From: Arthrobacter liuii
GTDB lineage: Bacteria; Actinomycetota; Actinomycetes; Actinomycetales; Micrococcaceae
Reading direction: 5' to 3'
Assembly: GCF_014639275.1 (NCBI RefSeq)
Contig: NZ_BMFW01000005.1
Span: 124,001 to 188,000 of the forward strand
Length of the DNA: 64,000 nucleotides
Of the stretch, positions 1 to 8,633 are shown piece after piece. The position numbers and the translations under genes were made by a program. The notes beneath the pieces are model-generated. The model saw only the letters and a list, made by a program, of their open reading frames with translations, ran no database searches and was not told where the DNA came from. The first letter of the stretch is position 1. Every line of letters begins with the position of its first letter.

Positions 1-150
1 TATAACTACCCGGAGAACCGGATCGCTGACCACCGCACCGGGTACAAGGCCTACAACCTGGACCAGGTCATGAACGGGGACCTGGAGCCGGTCATCCAGT
101 CCGCGATCGAGATGGATGAGCAGGCGCGGCTGGACGCCATCGGCGACTGA
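1..150 (+). CDS. prfA: Peptide chain release factor 1, C-terminal end (partial)
   Basis: Only the last 49 codons are in the window; the gene runs in from the left edge and stops at TGA 148-150. RF1 recognises UAA/UAG in the ribosomal A site and triggers release of the finished protein. The visible tail carries the conserved end of bacterial class I release factors, with [19 protein letters not shown] followed by a short acidic helix. The gene directly downstream, 15 nt away, is prmC, whose product methylates the GGQ glutamine of RF1/RF2; prfA-prmC is one of the most conserved bacterial gene pairs and supports both calls. The GGQ loop itself lies outside the window. Confidence 0.95.
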
Positions 151-165
151 CCGGAAACTGCCACC

Positions 166-1065
166 ATGACCGAGCCCACCCACATGGCGCCTGCCCAGTC
201 TTTGGCCGCAGCGGTCCGTGAGGCCGCGGCACTCCTGGCTGAGGCCGGCGTTCCCAGCCCCCGGGCCGATGCCGAGCTCCTGGCGGACCATCTCCTGAAC
301 GTCGGGCTGGGGCGCCTCCGCTCCCTGATGCTGGGCGATACTCCCGCGCCCCGTGGGTATGCCGAACTTGTCGCCGAACGCGCACGCCGCATCCCGCTGC
401 AGCACATCACCGGGGTTGCGCATTTCCGCTACCTCGAACTGGCCGTGGGGCCGGGAGTGTTCATTCCGCGTCCGGAAACCGAATCCGTGGTCCAGCTGGC
501 CATCGACCACGTCCGCGGCGTGGCCACCCCCCGGATTGTCGACCTCGGCACGGGATCGGGCGCTATCGCCGGTTCCCTGGCCTCCGAGGTTCCCGGAGCC
601 GAGGTGCACGCCGTCGAGTTCAGCCCGTTCGCGCACGCCTGGGCGGCGAAAAACCTGGCACCCCTGGGGGTCAACCTTGTCCTGGGGGACCTGCGTGACG
701 CCTTTCCGGAACTCAACGGGAGCGTCGACGTCGTGGTTTCAAACCCGCCGTACATCCCGGCCGAAGCCATCCCCAACGAACCCGAAGTAGCCCTGCACGA
801 TCCCCCCGAGGCCCTGTACGGTGGGGGAGCGGACGGCATGGAACTTCCGACGGCGGCAGCGGCCTCCGCTGCCCGCCTCCTGCGCTCTGGGGGCTACTTT
901 GTCATGGAACACGCGGAAGTCCAGTCAGGCTGGATCGCCGCCATGCTCGGTCGGACCGGCACATGGACAGGCATCAGGACACACCTGGACCTTAACGGCA
1001 AGGAGCGCGCCACCAGCGCCGTGCTCGCAGACCCCACCACACGGAATGAAAGAATGGGCCAGTGA
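166..1065 (+). CDS. prmC: Release factor glutamine N5-methyltransferase
   Basis: A 299-aa SAM-dependent methyltransferase that modifies the glutamine of the GGQ motif in release factors. An N-terminal helical substrate-binding domain (about residues 1-100) is followed by a Rossmann methyltransferase domain with the SAM motif DLGTGSGAIA near residue 126. The catalytic NPPY motif lies at residues 193-196 and is followed by the family's conserved PxxEPxxALxGGxDG-like segment. Length is normal for PrmC/HemK. The ATG at 166 is used because a GGAAA stretch lies about 9 nt upstream; ATG 184 is a weaker alternative. Its stop overlaps the next start in a GTGA, so translation of the two is probably coupled. 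Confidence 0.97.
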   Translation: MTEPTHMAPAQSLAAAVREAAALLAEAGVPSPRADAELLADHLLNVGLGRLRSLMLGDTPAPRGYAELVAERARRIPLQHITGVAHFRYLELAVGPGVFIPRPETESVVQLAIDHVRGVATPRIVDLGTGSGAIAGSLASEVPGAEVHAVEFSPFAHAWAAKNLAPLGVNLVLGDLRDAFPELNGSVDVVVSNPPYIPAEAIPNEPEVALHDPPEALYGGGADGMELPTAAAASAARLLRSGGYFVMEHAEVQSGWIAAMLGRTGTWTGIRTHLDLNGKERATSAVLADPTTRNERMGQ

Positions 1066-1859
1066 CCACAACTTATGACTGCACCATCGATGACGAGCGG
1101 GCCAGGGGCCTCGAGGACGCCCAGCGTGCCATCGGGGAGAAGAAATGCGTCGTGCTCCCCACGGATACGGTTTACGGGATCGGCGCGGATGCGTTTTCGC
1201 CGCAGGCTGTCACCATGCTGCTGGTATCCAAGGGACGCAGCCGCACCATGCCGCCGCCCGTCCTGATTCCACGCATCAACGCACTGGACGGCCTGGCCAC
1301 CGAGGTGTCAGCCGACGCCCGCAAGCTCGCGGAAGCCTTCTGGCCCGGCGGACTCACCTTGATCCTGCACGCGCAGCCGTCGCTGGACTGGGACCTCGGC
1401 GAAACCAAGGGAACCGTTGCGCTGCGGATGCCTGCAGACGAAGTCGCACTGGAGCTGCTGACCCTGACCGGCCCGCTGGCGGTTTCCTCCGCCAACCGTA
1501 CCGGCCAGGCTCCGGCCCAAACCGCGGCAGCGGCCCGCGAACAGTTGGCGGATTCCGTCGAGGTGTACCTGGAAGGCGGCCCGCGCCCGCTGGAAGGCGA
1601 AGCCGGGGTGCCGTCAACCATCGTGGACGCCACCGGGCCCATCCTGCGCGTGGTCCGTAACGGAGCCGTGAGCCTGGACCGGTTGCGCGAACACGTCCCG
1701 GGCGTCCTGGGCCTGGGCGAGATTCCCATGGCAGCCGAAGAACCGGAGCCACTGGCGTCACCGGAAGCACAGGGATCGCCGGAGGCAGCCGGGGTTGAGG
1801 CTGCGCCCGGTTCAGGCAGCAGCGCCGTAACCGATGCCGACAACGTTCCGGGGAACTGA
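1062..1859 (+). CDS. tsaC: L-threonylcarbamoyladenylate synthase (Sua5/YrdC/TsaC family)
   Basis: Makes threonylcarbamoyl-AMP from threonine, bicarbonate and ATP, the first step of t6A modification of ANN-decoding tRNAs. The YrdC domain spans about residues 10-205 and shows the family signatures PTDTVYGIG, the KGRSRTMPPP segment and SSANRTG. Residues from about 220 to 265 form an acidic, Ala/Glu/Pro-rich tail that does not look like the full Sua5 domain, so this is a short TsaC-type enzyme with a variable tail. The GTG at 1062 overlaps the prmC stop by 4 nt. The prfA-prmC-sua5 order matches mycobacteria. Confidence 0.95.
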   Translation: MTTTYDCTIDDERARGLEDAQRAIGEKKCVVLPTDTVYGIGADAFSPQAVTMLLVSKGRSRTMPPPVLIPRINALDGLATEVSADARKLAEAFWPGGLTLILHAQPSLDWDLGETKGTVALRMPADEVALELLTLTGPLAVSSANRTGQAPAQTAAAAREQLADSVEVYLEGGPRPLEGEAGVPSTIVDATGPILRVVRNGAVSLDRLREHVPGVLGLGEIPMAAEEPEPLASPEAQGSPEAAGVEAAPGSGSSAVTDADNVPGN

Positions 1860-1860
1860 C

Positions 1861-2772
1861 GTGCATCCCAAAGTGGCCGTTGCGGCCGTAACATTCGACC
1901 GCCACGAGGAACTGGCCCTGCTCCTGAAAGGCCTGGCCGCCCAAACCGCTCCCATCCATTCCATCGCCCTGGTGGACTCCGGTGCCGTCCCCGCCACCGG
2001 CGTCGTCAACGCCGTGGGAGCGGACAACATCAACTACTTGCGTTCCGAAGCAAACCTCGGCGGCGCCGGCGGTTTTGCCTACGCGATCCTCGCGGCCATG
2101 GCCAGCGGAGCCGAATGGATCTGGATGATGGACGACGACGGCCATCCTGAGGACGCCAGCTGCCTGGCCGAGCTGCTCCGCACCGCAGAGGAGCACCAGC
2201 TCGACATCATCAGTCCGCTGGTGGCGGCTACGGCGGACCCCAACCGGCTCTCCTTCAACTTCCGCATCAACGGACTCCTGACCAACGACAGGTCGCGCCT
2301 TGCGCCCATGGGCTACCTCCCTGACATGGTCCATTTCTTCAACGGTGCACTGATCCGGACCGAGGTCTTCTACAAAATCGGTATTCCGGACGTGAAGTTC
2401 TTTATCCGCGGGGATGAAGTGGACTTCCTATCCCGGGTGAAAAAAGCGGGGCTCAAGTACGGCACGCTCGCCACCGTCGCGGTGCAGCACCCCGCCACGT
2501 GGACCGAGATGAAACCGGTGTTCGGCGGGTTCATCACCCCCGTCATCCCAGAAGGCGAGTTCAAGCGCTACTGCTACTTCCGCAACCGCGGTTACCTGAC
2601 CCGCAAGTACCGGAACCTGCGGTGGTTCAGCGCGGACATCGTTGGTTTCCCCTACTACTTCCTGAAGACCGGCGACTTCAAGGGCCTGGCCCACTGGTTC
2701 GGCGCCTATTCCACCGGCTTCCGCGGCAAGGGCTTCGGCTCGCCGGCGGAACTGATGTCCGGCGGGAACTAG
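1861..2772 (+). CDS. GT2 glycosyltransferase, GlfT1-like
   Basis: A 303-aa inverting family 2 glycosyltransferase with a GT-A fold. It opens with VAVAAVTFDRHEEL, has the ANLGGAGGFAYA segment near residue 70, and a DDD metal-binding motif at residues 91-93 inside WIWMMDDDGHP. The GGAGGF plus W-x-MDDD pattern is characteristic of actinobacterial galactofuranosyl- and rhamnosyltransferases of the GlfT1 type; the true donor cannot be read from sequence. GTG at 1861 is preferred: it lies one base after the upstream stop with a GGGGA ribosome site before it. An ATG at 1834 in frame would overlap tsaC by 26 nt. It is followed 5 nt later by a paralogue. Confidence 0.85.
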   Translation: MHPKVAVAAVTFDRHEELALLLKGLAAQTAPIHSIALVDSGAVPATGVVNAVGADNINYLRSEANLGGAGGFAYAILAAMASGAEWIWMMDDDGHPEDASCLAELLRTAEEHQLDIISPLVAATADPNRLSFNFRINGLLTNDRSRLAPMGYLPDMVHFFNGALIRTEVFYKIGIPDVKFFIRGDEVDFLSRVKKAGLKYGTLATVAVQHPATWTEMKPVFGGFITPVIPEGEFKRYCYFRNRGYLTRKYRNLRWFSADIVGFPYYFLKTGDFKGLAHWFGAYSTGFRGKGFGSPAELMSGGN

Positions 2773-2777
2773 CCGGC

Positions 2778-3731
2778 GTGGAGAACCTTTACGCCGTCGT
2801 CGTCACTTACAACCGCGCAGATTTCCTGCGCAACCTGCTGGGTTCCTTCGCCCGGCTGGACACCCCGCCGGCGGGGATCGTCGTGGTGGACAATGCCAGC
2901 ACGGACCACACCGCCGACGTCGTCGCGGAGGCGATTTCCGGCAACGGGACGCCCGTCCAGTACGAGCGGCTGGACCGGAACGTCGGCGGGGCCGGCGGGT
3001 TCTCCCGCGGAGTGGAACTGGCACTGGAGGCCGGCGCCGGGTGGCTGTGGCTGATGGACGACGACGTCGAAGTGCTTCCGAGCGCCGTGGAGGCACTGGA
3101 CAGGTTCACGACGGACTACTCCTGCATCATCGGCCGACGGTATGACGCCAACGGCAAGCCGTTCTTTTGGCAGCATCACTTCGTGGAGGCCCTGGGCGTC
3201 TTCCTGCCGGTCTCGCGGGACGTGTTCAAACATTCAGACGTGTTCCGAACCAATGTGGGGAACTTCGAGGGCATGCTGGTCAAGGCCTCGGTGGTCCGGG
3301 ACATCGGCCTGCCGGATCCGCGCTTCTTCATCACCTGGGATGACCTGGTCTACGGATGGCTCGCTGCGCAGCGGACCCCTGTGGTCTACGTCAACGCGTT
3401 CGTCATCAGGAAGGTCCGCGCGCAGCGGCAAGTGGACTTGGGATTGCGCCACCTCAATGACTCGTCCGACCTCAGCCGCCACTACGTGATGCGCAACCGC
3501 GGACACGTCGCGCACTACCTGCAGGCCTACGGCAAATACAACCGTGCCGGTTTTGCAGCCGGGACCGCCTTGACCTTCCTCAAGGAACTTGTCCGGCTGG
3601 TCCTGGTCGAGCGGACCCTCAAGGGCTCCGGAGCACTGTGGCACGGATGGCGTGAATCACGCACCATCCTCGCGGACACGGAGTGGAAACCCATGCCCCC
3701 GCTGCCCGCGCATCCGGGAAGCGGACGCTGA
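2778..3731 (+). CDS. GT2 glycosyltransferase, second GlfT1-like copy
   Basis: A 317-aa GT2 enzyme paralogous to the gene before it. It shows VVVTYNRADFL at the N terminus, VVDNASTDHT near residue 37, NVGGAGGFSRG near residue 73, DDD at residues 94-96 (WLWLMDDDVE) and a downstream WDDLVYGW acidic motif that in related enzymes helps position acceptor or base. No signal peptide or membrane helix is evident, so it should act on the cytoplasmic face on a lipid-linked acceptor. GTG 2778 gives a 5-nt gap to the previous stop. Two consecutive transferases of one type suggest either two successive additions to one glycan or alternating linkages, as in galactan assembly; that is inference. Confidence 0.85.
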   Translation: MENLYAVVVTYNRADFLRNLLGSFARLDTPPAGIVVVDNASTDHTADVVAEAISGNGTPVQYERLDRNVGGAGGFSRGVELALEAGAGWLWLMDDDVEVLPSAVEALDRFTTDYSCIIGRRYDANGKPFFWQHHFVEALGVFLPVSRDVFKHSDVFRTNVGNFEGMLVKASVVRDIGLPDPRFFITWDDLVYGWLAAQRTPVVYVNAFVIRKVRAQRQVDLGLRHLNDSSDLSRHYVMRNRGHVAHYLQAYGKYNRAGFAAGTALTFLKELVRLVLVERTLKGSGALWHGWRESRTILADTEWKPMPPLPAHPGSGR

Positions 3732-3826
3732 AGAGATTAGTATCGTTCTAGGCCCCGACGCCGTCCGACGGTTTTTGCGGCGGGGATTTTGAAAAAGGCG
3801 CTGGCCGCCGTGGTAGTGGAAGTCGG

Positions 3827-5707
3827 TTGCATTTTCTGTTGAGTACGAAATCTGAAACGCGCGCACCCGCCGCAGTACGGGACGACAAGCCCGCCCTCTG
3901 GATCTGGATCCAGCTCTTCCTGGACTCCATGTCCTGGGTGGTGGCCATCGTCCTGGCGCTGCTGCTGCGCTATGAGATGGGCATCCGGGTCGAACAGTTC
4001 GCCGGCGCGTTCGCCATCGCCGCGATAGCCGTCGTCGTGCAAATACTGGCCGGCTACTCCCTGGCCCTGTACCGGGGCCGCTACCCGTTTGGCAGCTTCC
4101 AGGAGGCCAGGGCACTCGTCTTTGTCACCGTCATCGTGGCAGCTTCCATAACGGCCAGCCTGCTGGTGCTTTACGAGGCCATCAACATCGGCCGCAGCGT
4201 GGGCCTGATCGCCTTCCCGTTTGCCTGCCTTTTCATGGGCGCTGCCCGCTACGCCAAACGCCTATACGCGGAAAGCAGGACCCGGCCCGCGGACGGGGCA
4301 CAGAACACGCTGGTCTATGGCGCCGGGTTCCTGGGCAACTCGCTGGTCACGCGAATGCTGCAGGACTCCGACTCGCCGTACTACCCGGTCGGGCTGGTCG
4401 ATGACGACCCCGCCAAGAAGCACCTGCGCCTCTCGGGCGTCCAGGTGCAGGGCCGCGGCGATGACCTACCGGCGATCATCCGCCGCACCCGGGCAAAGGT
4501 CCTGGTCCTGGCCTTCGCCAACGTCGAGGCCGGCGTGGTCCGGCGCATCTCCGATGCCGTGGCAGGGCTCAACATCCGCGTCCTGGTGCTGCCGCCCTTG
4601 CGGGACATGCTCGGCAGCGGCACTCCCGCAGGCTTCTCCGACTTCCGGGACGTGGCAGTCGAAGACCTGATCGGACGCCGGCCCGTTGATATCAAGGTCG
4701 ATGAAATTGCCGGTTACATCACCGGTAAGCGGGTGCTGGTCACCGGGGCGGGCGGATCGATCGGTTCCGAGCTTTGCCGCCAGATCGTGCAGTTCAGCCC
4801 TGCTGAACTGATAATGCTGGACCACGACGAGACCGGCCTGCAGCAAACCCAGATATCGATCACCGGCCGTGGCCTGTTGGCTGGACGCGACACCGTGCTG
4901 GCCAACATCCGCGACGGTGAAGCCCTGCAGGACATCTTTGCCGACCGGCGGCCCGAGGTCGTGTTCCACGCGGCAGCCCTCAAGCATGCGCCATTGCTCC
5001 AGCAGTATCCCGTGGAGGCCTGGAAAACCAATGTCTGCGGCACCCTGAACGTGCTGCGCGCCGCACGCCGGGCGGGCGTTTCGCACTTCGTCAACATCTC
5101 CACCGACAAGGCTGCCAACCCCACCACCGCCCTTGGCCACTCCAAGCGGGTTGCCGAAAAGCTGACCGCCTGGATGGCCGGCCAAACCCAGCGCACGTTC
5201 GTCTCTGTCCGGTTCGGCAATGTCATGGGCAGCCGCGGGTCCATGCTGCCGCTCTTTACCGAACAGATCCGCGTCGGCGGACCCGTTACGGTCACCGACC
5301 CCGACGTCACCCGTTTCTTCATGACAATCCCGGAGGCGTGCCAGCTGGTCATCCAGGCCGGCGCGATCGGCGCCGGCGGCGACGTCCTGATCCTGGACAT
5401 GGGAGAACCTGTCCGGATCCTTGACGTGGCCCAGCGGATGATCGCCATGTCCGGCAAGGACGTGGAAATCATCTACACCGGGCTGCGTCCGGGAGAGAAG
5501 CTGCACGAGGAGCTGGTGGGAACCGGGGAACTGGACCAGCGTCCCCTGCATCCGAAAATCTCACACACCAGGGCAGCCGAGCAGGATCCGGACAAGCTCG
5601 ACCTCAATGTCTGGCTGGCCCGCTGCGAGGCGGAACAGGGCATCAGCATCGGCGACATTCCCGATGACGAGGCCGATGATGTGGGCGAGATCCGGGTAGC
5701 GTCATGA
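3827..5707 (+). CDS. Membrane-bound CapD/WbpM-family nucleotide-sugar 4,6-dehydratase
   Basis: A 626-aa polysaccharide biosynthesis protein. About four membrane helices occupy roughly residues 20-140, a CoA-binding-like Rossmann domain follows (about 155-290), and the catalytic SDR domain begins with VTGAGGSIGSELC near residue 304. The conserved STDKAANPTTALGHSKR segment is near residues 424-441. Family members convert UDP-GlcNAc or similar sugars to 4-keto-6-deoxy intermediates for bacillosamine, QuiNAc or FucNAc. The start is TTG 3827 with GGAAG about 4 nt upstream; TTG 3839 is an alternative. A TAGTAT hexamer at 3738-3743 could be the -10 of its own promoter. Its stop overlaps the next start by ATGA. 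Confidence 0.9.
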   Translation: MHFLLSTKSETRAPAAVRDDKPALWIWIQLFLDSMSWVVAIVLALLLRYEMGIRVEQFAGAFAIAAIAVVVQILAGYSLALYRGRYPFGSFQEARALVFVTVIVAASITASLLVLYEAINIGRSVGLIAFPFACLFMGAARYAKRLYAESRTRPADGAQNTLVYGAGFLGNSLVTRMLQDSDSPYYPVGLVDDDPAKKHLRLSGVQVQGRGDDLPAIIRRTRAKVLVLAFANVEAGVVRRISDAVAGLNIRVLVLPPLRDMLGSGTPAGFSDFRDVAVEDLIGRRPVDIKVDEIAGYITGKRVLVTGAGGSIGSELCRQIVQFSPAELIMLDHDETGLQQTQISITGRGLLAGRDTVLANIRDGEALQDIFADRRPEVVFHAAALKHAPLLQQYPVEAWKTNVCGTLNVLRAARRAGVSHFVNISTDKAANPTTALGHSKRVAEKLTAWMAGQTQRTFVSVRFGNVMGSRGSMLPLFTEQIRVGGPVTVTDPDVTRFFMTIPEACQLVIQAGAIGAGGDVLILDMGEPVRILDVAQRMIAMSGKDVEIIYTGLRPGEKLHEELVGTGELDQRPLHPKISHTRAAEQDPDKLDLNVWLARCEAEQGISIGDIPDDEADDVGEIRVAS

Positions 5708-6729
5708 TGCCGCTGGTCGCGGTAGCCGGGATAACCCTGCTGGCCAGTCTGTTGCTTCCCTTTGCCGTGAAGCCGTGGCTGGTGCGGATGGGCGTCGTGG
5801 ACGTCCCCTCCGCCCGCTCATCGCACGTCACGGCAACCATCCGCGGCATGGGCGTTGCCGCTGCGCTCGCCACGGTGATCGGCTACGCGGCAGCGGTGCT
5901 GCTGGGCGTAGTTACGGTGGACCGCTCGGTGTCAGCGGTGGTGCTCTGCATCATTGCCGCGTGCGCCGCCGTCGGCTGGATTGAAGACCTGCGCGGACTG
6001 TCCATCGGCGGACGCGCCGGCGCCCAGCTTGGTATTGGCGCAGCAGGCTCGGCACTGCTGATAGTGCTGACGGGGCAATCATTCTGGTGGCTGCCGCTCG
6101 CTGCCGTCGCAATCGCAGCGTACGTCAACATTGCCAACTTCATGGATGGGGTCAATGGCATCTCGGGCCTGCATGGGGTCACAGCCGGCACCGCCTACGC
6201 CGTGGCCGGAATGTTGGCGGAGCAGCCGTGGCTGACTGCCGGAGGCGCCGTGCTGGCGATGTCCTTCCTCGGCTTCCTGCCCTGGAACCTCGGCCGGGGC
6301 TCGGTCTTCCTGGGCGACGTGGGCAGTTACCTGCTGGGCGCGTCTATCGCCGCCCTGGCGGTTGCCGGCTTCCTCGGCGGGGTCTACGTGGAATACGTCC
6401 TTTCGCCGATCCTGGTGTACGCCGCGGACACCGGCTACACGCTGCTGCGCCGGATCAAGGCGGGTGAGCGCTGGTACGCTTCCCACCGCGAACACGTCTA
6501 CCAGCGGCTTACGGACGTTGGCTTCTCGCACCTCCAGTCGGCCGGTGCCGTAACGCTGTGCACGATTGCCGTGATCATTCTTGGCTTTGTTGCCGCCACC
6601 GCTTCCTTGCCGGTGGCGGCCCTCTGCGTTGTGGTTGCCGTGCTGGTACTCGCTTTGTACCTGGCCAGCCCGGACCTGATCCGCAGGCGCCGGCGCAGGT
6701 CCAAGGTCACACGCCTGCCGGTGACCTAG
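5704..6729 (+). CDS. WecA/TagO-like undecaprenyl-phosphate sugar-1-phosphate transferase (GT4/MraY superfamily)
   Basis: A 341-aa polytopic membrane enzyme that would transfer a sugar-1-phosphate from a UDP-sugar to undecaprenyl (or decaprenyl) phosphate, the first lipid-linked step of a surface glycan. Superfamily motifs are present in order: DVPSARSSH near residue 35, NIANFMDGVNGISG near residue 143, FLGDVGSYLLG near residue 201, and the WecA-type HREHVYQRL motif near residue 261. About ten membrane segments are evident. It is translationally coupled to the CapD gene (4-nt overlap). In mycobacteria the wecA homologue sits at the same place just before atpI, so it is the ancestral member and the CapD and GT2 genes look like additions. 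Confidence 0.9.
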   Translation: MMPLVAVAGITLLASLLLPFAVKPWLVRMGVVDVPSARSSHVTATIRGMGVAAALATVIGYAAAVLLGVVTVDRSVSAVVLCIIAACAAVGWIEDLRGLSIGGRAGAQLGIGAAGSALLIVLTGQSFWWLPLAAVAIAAYVNIANFMDGVNGISGLHGVTAGTAYAVAGMLAEQPWLTAGGAVLAMSFLGFLPWNLGRGSVFLGDVGSYLLGASIAALAVAGFLGGVYVEYVLSPILVYAADTGYTLLRRIKAGERWYASHREHVYQRLTDVGFSHLQSAGAVTLCTIAVIILGFVAATASLPVAALCVVVAVLVLALYLASPDLIRRRRRRSKVTRLPVT

Positions 6730-6746
6730 CAATGTTCTATCTCGTG

Positions 6747-6752
6747 TAGAAT
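6747..6752 (+). promoter_or_regulatory. Candidate -10 hexamer of the ATP synthase operon
   Basis: TAGAAT lies in the 98-nt gap between the WecA-like gene and the first atp gene, directly after GTG. No convincing -35 is visible. If used, the transcript would have a leader of about 70 nt. This is the only good -10 candidate I see upstream of the operon. Confidence 0.4.
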
Positions 6753-6827
6753 TTAGGGGCAGCCCAAGCTGCTCCTCCACCCTTACATCCTGGCGATCCG
6801 CTATGTGATGCCGACGATTGGGATCGA

Positions 6828-7310
6828 ATGAGCTCCAACGCCGACTCCGGACCCGCGTCCGGCAGTTCACGCGTTGGCACCTCCGGCCCCAGCCGTTCGC
6901 TGTGGCTGAACCTGCTCAAGCGCAGCTCGATCGCGGCTGCCGCCGGGCTTGTCCTGTGCGCGGTCCCCGCCGCCCTACTCAACGGAGTAAGCGGGGCGGT
7001 ATCCAGTTTCCTTGGTGGCCTGCTGGTGATGCTGTTCTTTGGGATCAGCCTGCTGATTGGGCACTTCGTGGGGCGCAACAACCCGTCCGGCGCGATTGGT
7101 GTCTTCGTAGCCACCTACTTCATCAAGGTGGTTGGCTTCGCCGTCGTCCTGTTCGTCGTCGGCGCTCCGGCCTGGCTCCACGGCCGCTGGTTCGTCATCG
7201 GCGCTGTGGTGGCCGTCGTCCTCTGGCAGGCCGCTGAGATCCATAGCTTCAGCAAAGCCCGCCTCCAGATCTACAACGATCCAGAAGAGAAGGGACCAAC
7301 CGATGCGTAA
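6828..7310 (+). CDS. AtpI-like membrane protein at the head of the atp operon
   Basis: A 160-aa protein with a polar N-terminal tail of about 25 residues and four predicted membrane helices (about 33-50, 58-80, 90-110, 117-135). Position, size and topology match the AtpI-type accessory protein that precedes atpB in many bacteria and in mycobacteria; AtpI has been linked to c-ring assembly and Mg2+ or ion handling, but sequence conservation is weak and the role here is inferred from context. It overlaps the following small gene by 8 nt, indicating coupled translation. The ribosome site before ATG 6828 is weak. Confidence 0.75.
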   Translation: MSSNADSGPASGSSRVGTSGPSRSLWLNLLKRSSIAAAAGLVLCAVPAALLNGVSGAVSSFLGGLLVMLFFGISLLIGHFVGRNNPSGAIGVFVATYFIKVVGFAVVLFVVGAPAWLHGRWFVIGAVVAVVLWQAAEIHSFSKARLQIYNDPEEKGPTDA

Positions 7311-7641
7311 CCCGAAGAAATCCGACGCTGCCGCAAATGCCAAGCGCCGGTCGAGCGGCTCCGCGCCCGTTGATTCCGAGGCTTCGACGGACGGCGGTTA
7401 CAACGCTGGAATGGCTGTGTTCAGCTACATCATTGGCGGAATCATCGTCTGGAGTTTGATAGGGTGGGGACTGGATTATCTGTGGGGAACGCGCTGGATC
7501 GTGCTCGCAGGCGCTCTGCTCGGAGCCGCCGGAGGTTTCTACATTTCCCACATGCACGGCCTCACCAGTTCCCGCACAAAGGCTGATGGGCGCCATGCTC
7601 CCAGCGCACCGTCCCAGGACGGAGAAGATAATGCCAAATAA
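7303..7641 (+). CDS. Small AtpZ-like membrane protein
   Basis: A 112-aa protein with a charged N-terminal region (about 40 residues), two membrane helices (about 44-62 and 67-85) joined by a short GWGLDYLWGTRW turn, and a hydrophilic tail. The two-helix hairpin with a GWxLDxxxGT turn is typical of AtpZ/AtpI family proteins encoded next to Fo subunits. ATG 7303 lies inside the end of the previous gene (8-nt overlap) and has AGGGACC upstream. Probably an assembly or ion-handling accessory of the ATP synthase; I cannot tell more from sequence. Confidence 0.7.
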   Translation: MRNPKKSDAAANAKRRSSGSAPVDSEASTDGGYNAGMAVFSYIIGGIIVWSLIGWGLDYLWGTRWIVLAGALLGAAGGFYISHMHGLTSSRTKADGRHAPSAPSQDGEDNAK

Positions 7642-7722
7642 TTTCACAGGGGGAACAGCAGGCTGTCAGGCTGCCGGACCCCGCCCAACGCCCAATGATG
7701 GACACTGCAGAGAGGAAACGCG

Positions 7723-8523
7723 TTGATCGCGCTTGCGCTCCCGGCCCAAGATTCAGGAGAGTTCACTCCTCCTGGTATTAACGAAATGCATTTGCCGGCA
7801 ATCCTGCCGTGGGGTGCCGCAGAGGGATTCTCCAAGCAGATGCTGCTGGTCCTCCTCTCTGTCGTCTTTATCGCCGTCTTCTTCGTGCTGGCCGCACGGA
7901 AGCAGCAGCTGGTACCCGGCAGGCTCCAGTTCGCCGGCGAGGCCGCCTACGGCTTCGTCCGCAACGGCATCGCCAAGGACATCATCGGCGGCAGGGACTT
8001 CATGAAGTACGTCCCGCTGCTGTTCAGCCTGTTCTTCTTCATCCTGGTCAACAACATCTACGGCGCCATCCCGCTGTTCCAGCTCCCCACGTTTTCGCAC
8101 GTGGGTGGAGCCTACGTTCTGGCCGGGCTGGTCTACATCACCTGGATCTCCATCGGCATCAAGAAGAACGGCCTTCGCTACTTCAAGCTGGCTACCGTAC
8201 CCTCCGGTGTTCCGTGGTACATCCTTCCGATCGTCATCCCGATCGAGATCATTTCCAACTTTGCGGTCCGCCCCGTCACACACAGCCTCCGTCTGTTCGC
8301 GACCATGCTCGCCGGCCACCTGATCGTGATGATCGCCGGTTCAGGCATTGAGTACCTCATCATGCAGGAGAACGTGCTGCTGAAGGGAACGTCCGTCCTG
8401 GTCCTGGCCGGTGCCATCGCCATGTACATGCTCGAAGCCCTGATCATGGTCCTGCAGGCCTACGTCTTTACGCTGCTGACTGCGATCTACATCGAAGGCG
8501 CCCTGCACGCCGACAGCCACTAG
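7723..8523 (+). CDS. atpB: F1Fo ATP synthase subunit a
   Basis: The 266-aa stator subunit of Fo that forms the two proton half-channels against the c-ring. The essential arginine is in the conserved helix [13 protein letters not shown] near residues 188-200, and the C-terminal helix keeps the polar residues [14 protein letters not shown]. Five or six membrane helices are evident. The start is TTG 7723, supported by AGAGGAAAC 5-8 nt upstream; there is no nearby ATG in frame. An 81-nt spacer separates it from the small AtpZ-like gene, which could hold an additional promoter or processing site. Confidence 0.97.
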   Translation: MIALALPAQDSGEFTPPGINEMHLPAILPWGAAEGFSKQMLLVLLSVVFIAVFFVLAARKQQLVPGRLQFAGEAAYGFVRNGIAKDIIGGRDFMKYVPLLFSLFFFILVNNIYGAIPLFQLPTFSHVGGAYVLAGLVYITWISIGIKKNGLRYFKLATVPSGVPWYILPIVIPIEIISNFAVRPVTHSLRLFATMLAGHLIVMIAGSGIEYLIMQENVLLKGTSVLVLAGAIAMYMLEALIMVLQAYVFTLLTAIYIEGALHADSH

Positions 8524-8633
8524 GCACGCCGCCCCGGACGCTGCGCTCCGACGGCAAACTACAGTCTTCCCCTCGCGGGGATGAAGCAACCCAAACAACC
8601 TGCCACACAGATGGCATCTTGAAAGGAAAAAAA

